Below are positions 16,763-20,156 of a DNA stretch of 20,156 bases, piece after piece. Below the pieces are notes generated by a model. That model was not told the origin of the DNA. It saw only the letters and a list, made by a program, of their open reading frames with translations, and ran no database searches. The stretch is from contig CAZKVD010000027.1 of NCBI GenBank assembly GCA_964556145.1, forward strand, positions 1-20,156, in the 5' to 3' direction. How positions within the stretch are numbered: position 1 is the first letter of the stretch; every line of letters begins with the position of its first letter. The translations under genes and the position numbers were made by a program. The DNA is from F1-20-MAGs119 sp964556145 (GTDB lineage: Bacteria; Actinomycetota; Acidimicrobiia; Acidimicrobiales; Ilumatobacteraceae).

Positions 16763-18022
16763 TCATTCCTCAGGGTTGCTGGGCGGCAAGGTCGCCAACA
16801 CGGGTAGTTGTGTCGTCGCAGAGACACCGTCCATGGGTGCAAAGGCCCGTACCGCGCGGACGCGGAACAAAATCCGCTTCAGAGCCGCACGACCGCCGCG
16901 TGGCGACATCGTCACGACCCACACATTCGAGTCGTCAACTTCGGTCGAACTTTGGTAGGTGAGATCACTGCCGTCGATTCCAGGGACAAGGATTCTTTGC
17001 GCGTACAGCGCTTCGATCTCGGCCTTCGACGGAAGATACCAGTCCGACTTGCCGTTGTTTGCATATTCCAATGCCACCCCAGCTGCGTACGCCGATGCCG
17101 GCAGGCCTGTGGCAGAGATTCGCTCATAAATCAGATTCGACGCGGCCATGCCCATGCCAATTGCCTGCGACGAGACACGCGCCGATGCCTTTTCCGACAT
17201 CGAGTAGATGCTCTTGCCCCACATGCACGAGGAATTTCTTGTGGACATGCAATCGAACTGAATCCCCGTCCACGATGATCCTGCCGACTGATCGGTCGGA
17301 GCGACTTCCAGGTACCGACACGTGCTACCGCAGTCCGACCCAAGCGAGGCAAAACCATCATCCGCTGCGTAGAACACGATGCCGCCGCCCGGTCCCGTAT
17401 CGCCAAGGACGCACATGCCACCCATCGCACACGTTCTCGCCACCGCGGTCGTTGCGGTCGTTGCGGTCGTGGCTGTCGTTGACGGCGTCGTCGTGATGCG
17501 GAATTTCCGGACGGGCCGGAAGAAGTGCATCTCGCCACCTGCAGGAATTGTCACGGTGCCATCGACGAACGACACAACTTTCGGCTGACCGGGCTGACCC
17601 GCTGCGGTCCAGTACGGCTCCGCACCGAATTCGGTACCGCAGTCGGTTGTGGGTGCACACGCGAAGTTGCTCAAGGCTGCACGGATGTAGCCGGCTACGG
17701 AGTCGTCGGGAAGTTGCCAGCCTTTTTCGCCACCGAATTCCAGGGTCGCCACCGCCGAAACGGCGTCGCCGTACGTGCCATATCCATTGACCGGTGCAAC
17801 CTCCCACATGTCCGTCAGGGCATCGGTCGCGCCGGATACAACGATTCCACCCGTTGGGCTGATGTCGCCCACCGCGCACGATCCCCCCGTCTCACAAGGA
17901 CCGTAATTCGCTGGCATTTCCGCGACGTTCCGATCACGACTGTCGGACGAACCGCACGAAGCCAATAGTCCGGCAAACAACGACGCCGCAACGAGCGTGC
18001 GAAGAATCGACCGCGTCTTCAT
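16763..18022 (-). CDS. Lipoprotein with two DUF1566/Lcl-like modules
   Basis: A 419-aa lipoprotein: signal MKTRSILRTL, hydrophobic core, lipobox L20-A-S-C23. Module 1 (about 43-173) has CETGGSCAVGDISPTGGIV, MWEVAP, GWQLPDDS, PYWTAAG and HFFRPVRKF. A Thr/Ala linker (177-194, repeating TTA) joins it to module 2 (198 to about 393), with CAMGGMCVLGDTGPGGGIVF, YLEVAP, the DUF1566 hallmark DWYLPSKAEIEALY, then YQSST and RVRAVRAF. Three further Cys pairs (e.g. 122/128, 231/235, 258/266) suggest disulfides outside the cytoplasm. The end is Pro/Thr-rich. ATG 18022 overlaps the TGA of the upstream gene (ATGA), so both are co-translated. Lcl-type domains are linked to glycosaminoglycan adhesion in Legionella; whether this protein binds polysaccharide is unknown. 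Confidence 0.82.
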   Translation of the reverse strand: MKTRSILRTLVAASLFAGLLASCGSSDSRDRNVAEMPANYGPCETGGSCAVGDISPTGGIVVSGATDALTDMWEVAPVNGYGTYGDAVSAVATLEFGGEKGWQLPDDSVAGYIRAALSNFACAPTTDCGTEFGAEPYWTAAGQPGQPKVVSFVDGTVTIPAGGEMHFFRPVRKFRITTTPSTTATTATTATTAVARTCAMGGMCVLGDTGPGGGIVFYAADDGFASLGSDCGSTCRYLEVAPTDQSAGSSWTGIQFDCMSTRNSSCMWGKSIYSMSEKASARVSSQAIGMGMAASNLIYERISATGLPASAYAAGVALEYANNGKSDWYLPSKAEIEALYAQRILVPGIDGSDLTYQSSTEVDDSNVWVVTMSPRGGRAALKRILFRVRAVRAFAPMDGVSATTQLPVLATLPPSNPEE

Positions 18023-19212
18023 GACGGCAGCGGCTCCTCGATCGTCACTTCTCCCAAGTCACCGTTTGCGATGACGCGAACGGGTCGCACAAAGTGTCCC
18101 GACTTCGTCGCAGCGAGTTCCGGACCTGCCGTTCCCGCAAAGTTGACGATGCCCTTCGGATTCCCGCCTTCGCTGGTCCAGTAGGTCGAATTGTTGAAGC
18201 CGTTCGTACAGCGCACGTTCACCGAGCAAACGAACCGGGCACGCTCGCGACGCATGGAGAGAATCTGCGACTGGGTCGGCAACTGCCAGTCGTCGAAGCC
18301 GCCAAAGTTGAGATTCTGGGCAAAGACCTTCGCAGTGACCGAGTCACCGAACCACGTCACCGGTGCAACTTCGATGAGCGTGGGCGACTCGCTCAGGATG
18401 TAGTCGGCGACGATGACGATGCCGCCCGCGGGACCAACATCTCCCGGTACACACTCCCCACCATCCGCACAGGTCGCCGGAACCAACTCCGGCTCGGTTG
18501 TGGTTGTGGTTGTGGTTGTGGTTGTGGTTGTCGTCGTAGTTGTCGTTGACGTCGTGGCTGTCGTTGCCGTTGTCGACGTCGATGAAACCACTGGTGCGTC
18601 AGTCGAAGTTGGCGCCGTGGTGGTGGCCGATGCACTCGGGGGTGTCGTTGACGGCGCGACGGTGCCGGTCGTTGCGACGGAGGTTGCGGGTGCCGCAATT
18701 GTCGTCTGCGCGTTGCCATTGACCGTCGTCGTTGGGGCCGACAATGCGCCGACCATGCCCGGCAGCCTGACGATCGCATCGGGAATCGGCACCCCTGCAG
18801 ACTCCAGAGCGCCAGGCTCGGAGGATTCATCTGCCGCGATGATCGCCTTCACCGCCACGGGCATCGGTACGGTCAGTGCCCACTTGCGGTTCGTTCGCTT
18901 TTTCGCCTCGGCACACACCGAGAAAATGCCGTTCTGGAAACGAGTGGCACCCGGCTTGTCGCAACGCCAGTTTTTGATTGCGGCCACGCCGTACTGAATG
19001 CCCTCGTTCTTTTTCGACCCGCGAACTTTTCCGCAAATGTATGTGACACCGCCAAACTTTTTGGTTGCGCCGGGTTTCTTGCATGACGCACCAATCAGCG
19101 ATGTGCCCGCGTTGCGTGCGCGATCGTCTGTTGACGATCCGCGAACAATCACAACGCCGAGCACGGCCGCAACCAGGACGACGGCAACGAGTGCCGCCCC
19201 TCGCCGGTTCAC
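18019..19212 (-). CDS. Membrane-anchored surface protein with poly-Thr linker and Lcl-like module
   Basis: A 397-aa protein. An uncleaved-looking N-terminal membrane helix lies at 6-24. Two Cys-framed repeats follow, each C-x-K-P-G-A-T-x9-C (C44-C60 and C84-C100). A very long Thr/Ser/Ala/Pro linker (about 158-241) ends in 17 consecutive Thr (223-239). The C-terminal module (248 to about 381) has CADGGECVPGDVGPAGGIV, LIEVAP, DDWQLPTQS, TYWTSEGG and HFVRPVRVI. It closely parallels module 1 of the downstream lipoprotein, including a Cys pair (329/335 versus 122/128). GTG 19212 is set by GGGAG with a 5-nt spacer. It overlaps the lipoprotein gene by 4 nt. The architecture (anchor, Cys repeats, stalk, globular head) suggests a head held away from the cell surface. 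Ligand and function are unknown. Confidence 0.8.
   Translation of the reverse strand: MNRRGAALVAVVLVAAVLGVVIVRGSSTDDRARNAGTSLIGASCKKPGATKKFGGVTYICGKVRGSKKNEGIQYGVAAIKNWRCDKPGATRFQNGIFSVCAEAKKRTNRKWALTVPMPVAVKAIIAADESSEPGALESAGVPIPDAIVRLPGMVGALSAPTTTVNGNAQTTIAAPATSVATTGTVAPSTTPPSASATTTAPTSTDAPVVSSTSTTATTATTSTTTTTTTTTTTTTTTTTEPELVPATCADGGECVPGDVGPAGGIVIVADYILSESPTLIEVAPVTWFGDSVTAKVFAQNLNFGGFDDWQLPTQSQILSMRRERARFVCSVNVRCTNGFNNSTYWTSEGGNPKGIVNFAGTAGPELAATKSGHFVRPVRVIANGDLGEVTIEEPLPS
18496..18531. repeat. Hexanucleotide tandem repeat (GGTTGT)x6
   Basis: Six perfect copies of GGTTGT, read on the minus strand as ACA ACC (Thr-Thr), form 12 of the 17 consecutive Thr codons in the linker of the surface protein. 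The unit is six bases, so gain or loss of copies keeps the frame and only changes stalk length by two residues per unit. Further degenerate Thr codons continue to about 18560. Confidence 0.95.
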
Positions 19213-19295
19213 GACCGCTCCCGTTTCCGCGCTGCAGATTCCATGTTGAACCTCGATTCACCCTAAGCGACGGAAGGCGAAACTTTCGATCAGGC

Positions 19296-20093
19296 CTATT
19301 CGCCCGTGAGCCACATGTCGATCAGTCGTCGGGCAATCGAGATTCCGGGCGGGATCATGGGGATCTCGTCGCGACGGAACCACGCCGCGTCGGCAATCTC
19401 GACCGGATCGCACACAATGTCTCCGTGAAGCCACTCTGCACGGAAGCCCAACATCAACGAGTGGGGAAACGGCCACGGCTGACTGCGGATGTACTGGACG
19501 TTGCCCACCGTGACACCAACTTCCTCGAGCGTCTCGCGCACCACGGCCTCTTCCAGGGTCTCGCCCGGCTCGACGAATCCGGCAAGACACGAATACATGG
19601 GCTGCTTCCACTGCACACCGCGGGCAAGCAATGCCTCCTGAGCGTCACCCTCGCCTCGCGTGACCAGCGTGATGATCGCGGGCGCCAAGCGCGGAAACGC
19701 CGTCAGTCCACACGAAGGACAGCGCATCGATCGTTCATGTTCGAGCCGTTGGGTTTTTTCGCCACAGCGCCCGCAGAAGCGGTGGGTTCGCGCCCACTCC
19801 ACCAACTGCACGGCCCGACCGGCGGCGAGCCAGTCGTTTTCATGGTTGCGCCCGTGAAACGAGAACAGGTCGACCGCCGCACCATCGGCGGGATCGAGGC
19901 CATGCGGCACATCGACGGCCCACACCGCGACATCGCCCATCATGCCGATGAAGTGGACATGCCAGTCGCTCGCGGCCGGTTCGTCGGCCTCCCACACGCT
20001 GCTGCCGACAATGTGAAAGTAGCGGTGCCGGCGCGCGTGAGCGGCCGGTGTGATCGACGGGACAAGACGCGGAACATCGGCGGGACGGCTCAT
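19296..20093 (-). CDS. nudC: NAD(+) diphosphatase (NADH pyrophosphatase), Nudix
   Basis: A 265-aa Nudix hydrolase that splits NAD(H) to NMN(H) and AMP and can remove NAD caps from RNA in studied bacteria. It has a variable N-terminal domain and a four-Cys zinc ribbon (C107, C110, C125, C128). The Nudix box at 172-194 has G172, E178, R186-E187 and E190-E191. The NudC-specific motif SQPWPFPHS (204-212) follows and separates this subfamily from other Nudix enzymes. In the REUXEE part the usual hydrophobic residue is T188. Length is typical. ATG 20093 is used; no strong ribosome site precedes it. It is divergent from the gene at the right edge, 33 bp away, and is followed after 83 bp by the surface-protein gene on the same strand. 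No terminator is visible in that 83-bp gap. Confidence 0.95.
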   Translation of the reverse strand: MSRPADVPRLVPSITPAAHARRHRYFHIVGSSVWEADEPAASDWHVHFIGMMGDVAVWAVDVPHGLDPADGAAVDLFSFHGRNHENDWLAAGRAVQLVEWARTHRFCGRCGEKTQRLEHERSMRCPSCGLTAFPRLAPAIITLVTRGEGDAQEALLARGVQWKQPMYSCLAGFVEPGETLEEAVVRETLEEVGVTVGNVQYIRSQPWPFPHSLMLGFRAEWLHGDIVCDPVEIADAAWFRRDEIPMIPPGISIARRLIDMWLTGE

Positions 20094-20114
20094 GATGCAC
20101 TCACGGTACCTGCG

Positions 20115-20120
20115 TAGGAT
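20115..20120 (+). promoter_or_regulatory. Candidate -10 box of the right-edge gene
   Basis: TAGGAT stands 6 nt before ATG 20127, placing the expected transcription start at or very near the ATG. This fits a leaderless mRNA, and there is no Shine-Dalgarno. The whole divergent spacer to nudC is only 33 bp, so any -35 contact would fall at the nudC start. Confidence 0.35.
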
Positions 20121-20126
20121 GGCGCC

Positions 20127-20156
20127 ATGAGCAGCAGAGAAGACGTCGTCATCGTC
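20127..20156 (+). CDS. Start of a further gene (partial, ten codons)
   Basis: ATG 20127 opens a frame reading MSSREDVVIV up to the window end. A charged start followed by DVVIV is typical of thiolases (which continue GAxRTP) and equally of FAD-binding Rossmann proteins (which continue GAGxxG). A thiolase would suit the lipid-metabolism setting, but ten residues cannot decide. The gene is divergent from nudC and preceded by a TAGGAT box. Confidence 0.4.
   Translation, partial: MSSREDVVIV

Noticed and set aside
15294..16958. 554-codon plus-strand open frame
   Set aside because: It runs antisense across three clearly recognisable minus-strand genes; long antisense frames are normal in high-GC DNA.
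18496..18531. Possible CRISPR or regulatory repeat array
   Set aside because: The units are 6 bp with no spacers and lie in frame inside a Thr linker, so it is a coding microsatellite.
18413..18997. Plus-strand frame with a long Val run
   Set aside because: It is the complement of the poly-Thr linker; the minus frame has a ribosome site, membrane anchor and conserved module.

Overview
The window looks like chromosomal DNA of a high-GC actinobacterium, most likely of the class Acidimicrobiia. This is inferred from several things seen together. There are two luciferase-like F420-dependent oxidoreductases, a mycothiol-type DinB/maleylpyruvate isomerase-family protein, FadD/FadE sets and a WS/DGAT acyltransferase. 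There are also several GTG starts, start codons close to a TAnnnT box, and secreted proteins with Thr-rich linkers. No 16S rRNA or other taxonomic marker is present. Coding is dense, no gene-free stretch exceeds 300 bases, and I see no tRNA, rRNA, CRISPR array, insertion sequence or phage gene. A run of 10 Ns at 1220-1229 marks an assembly gap inside a gene.

Left part (1-4046, all minus strand). An operon-like series reads acyl-CoA dehydrogenase, F420-dependent oxidoreductase, fatty acyl-CoA synthetase (split by the N run). It is followed, after a short spacer with a perfect dyad, by the N-terminus of a metal-binding ABC-transporter lipoprotein that runs off the left edge.

Middle part (4060-11300, plus strand). 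A tightly packed lipid operon starts only about 13 bp from the divergent acyl-CoA dehydrogenase. Its order is FadD19-like acyl-CoA synthetase, Hsd4A/MFE-2-like SDR dehydrogenase, acyl-CoA dehydrogenase, alpha/beta hydrolase, PAP2 phosphatase, DsbA-fold protein and WS/DGAT acyltransferase. Several junctions are 4-nt overlaps or gaps of a few nt. The set can activate and oxidise acyl chains. With PAP2 (phosphatidate to diacylglycerol) and WS/DGAT (diacylglycerol plus acyl-CoA) it could also store them as triacylglycerol or wax ester. A 68-aa minus-strand gene overlaps the 3' end of the acyltransferase, and a second, classical SDR follows at 11587.

Right part (12487-20156). A large secreted protein carries a complete seven-blade RCC1-type propeller, four fibronectin III-like domains and a basic C-terminal tail. 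It shares its TAG stop, within a CTAG palindrome, with a convergent minus-strand gene. That minus-strand series reads, in transcription order: nudC (NADH pyrophosphatase), a membrane-anchored protein with a 17-Thr linker, a lipoprotein with two related modules, a second F420-dependent oxidoreductase, and the mycothiol-type isomerase-family protein. The two surface proteins share a Cys-framed DUF1566/Lcl-like module and are the least ordinary part of the window. The first ten codons of another gene, divergent from nudC, lie at the right edge.
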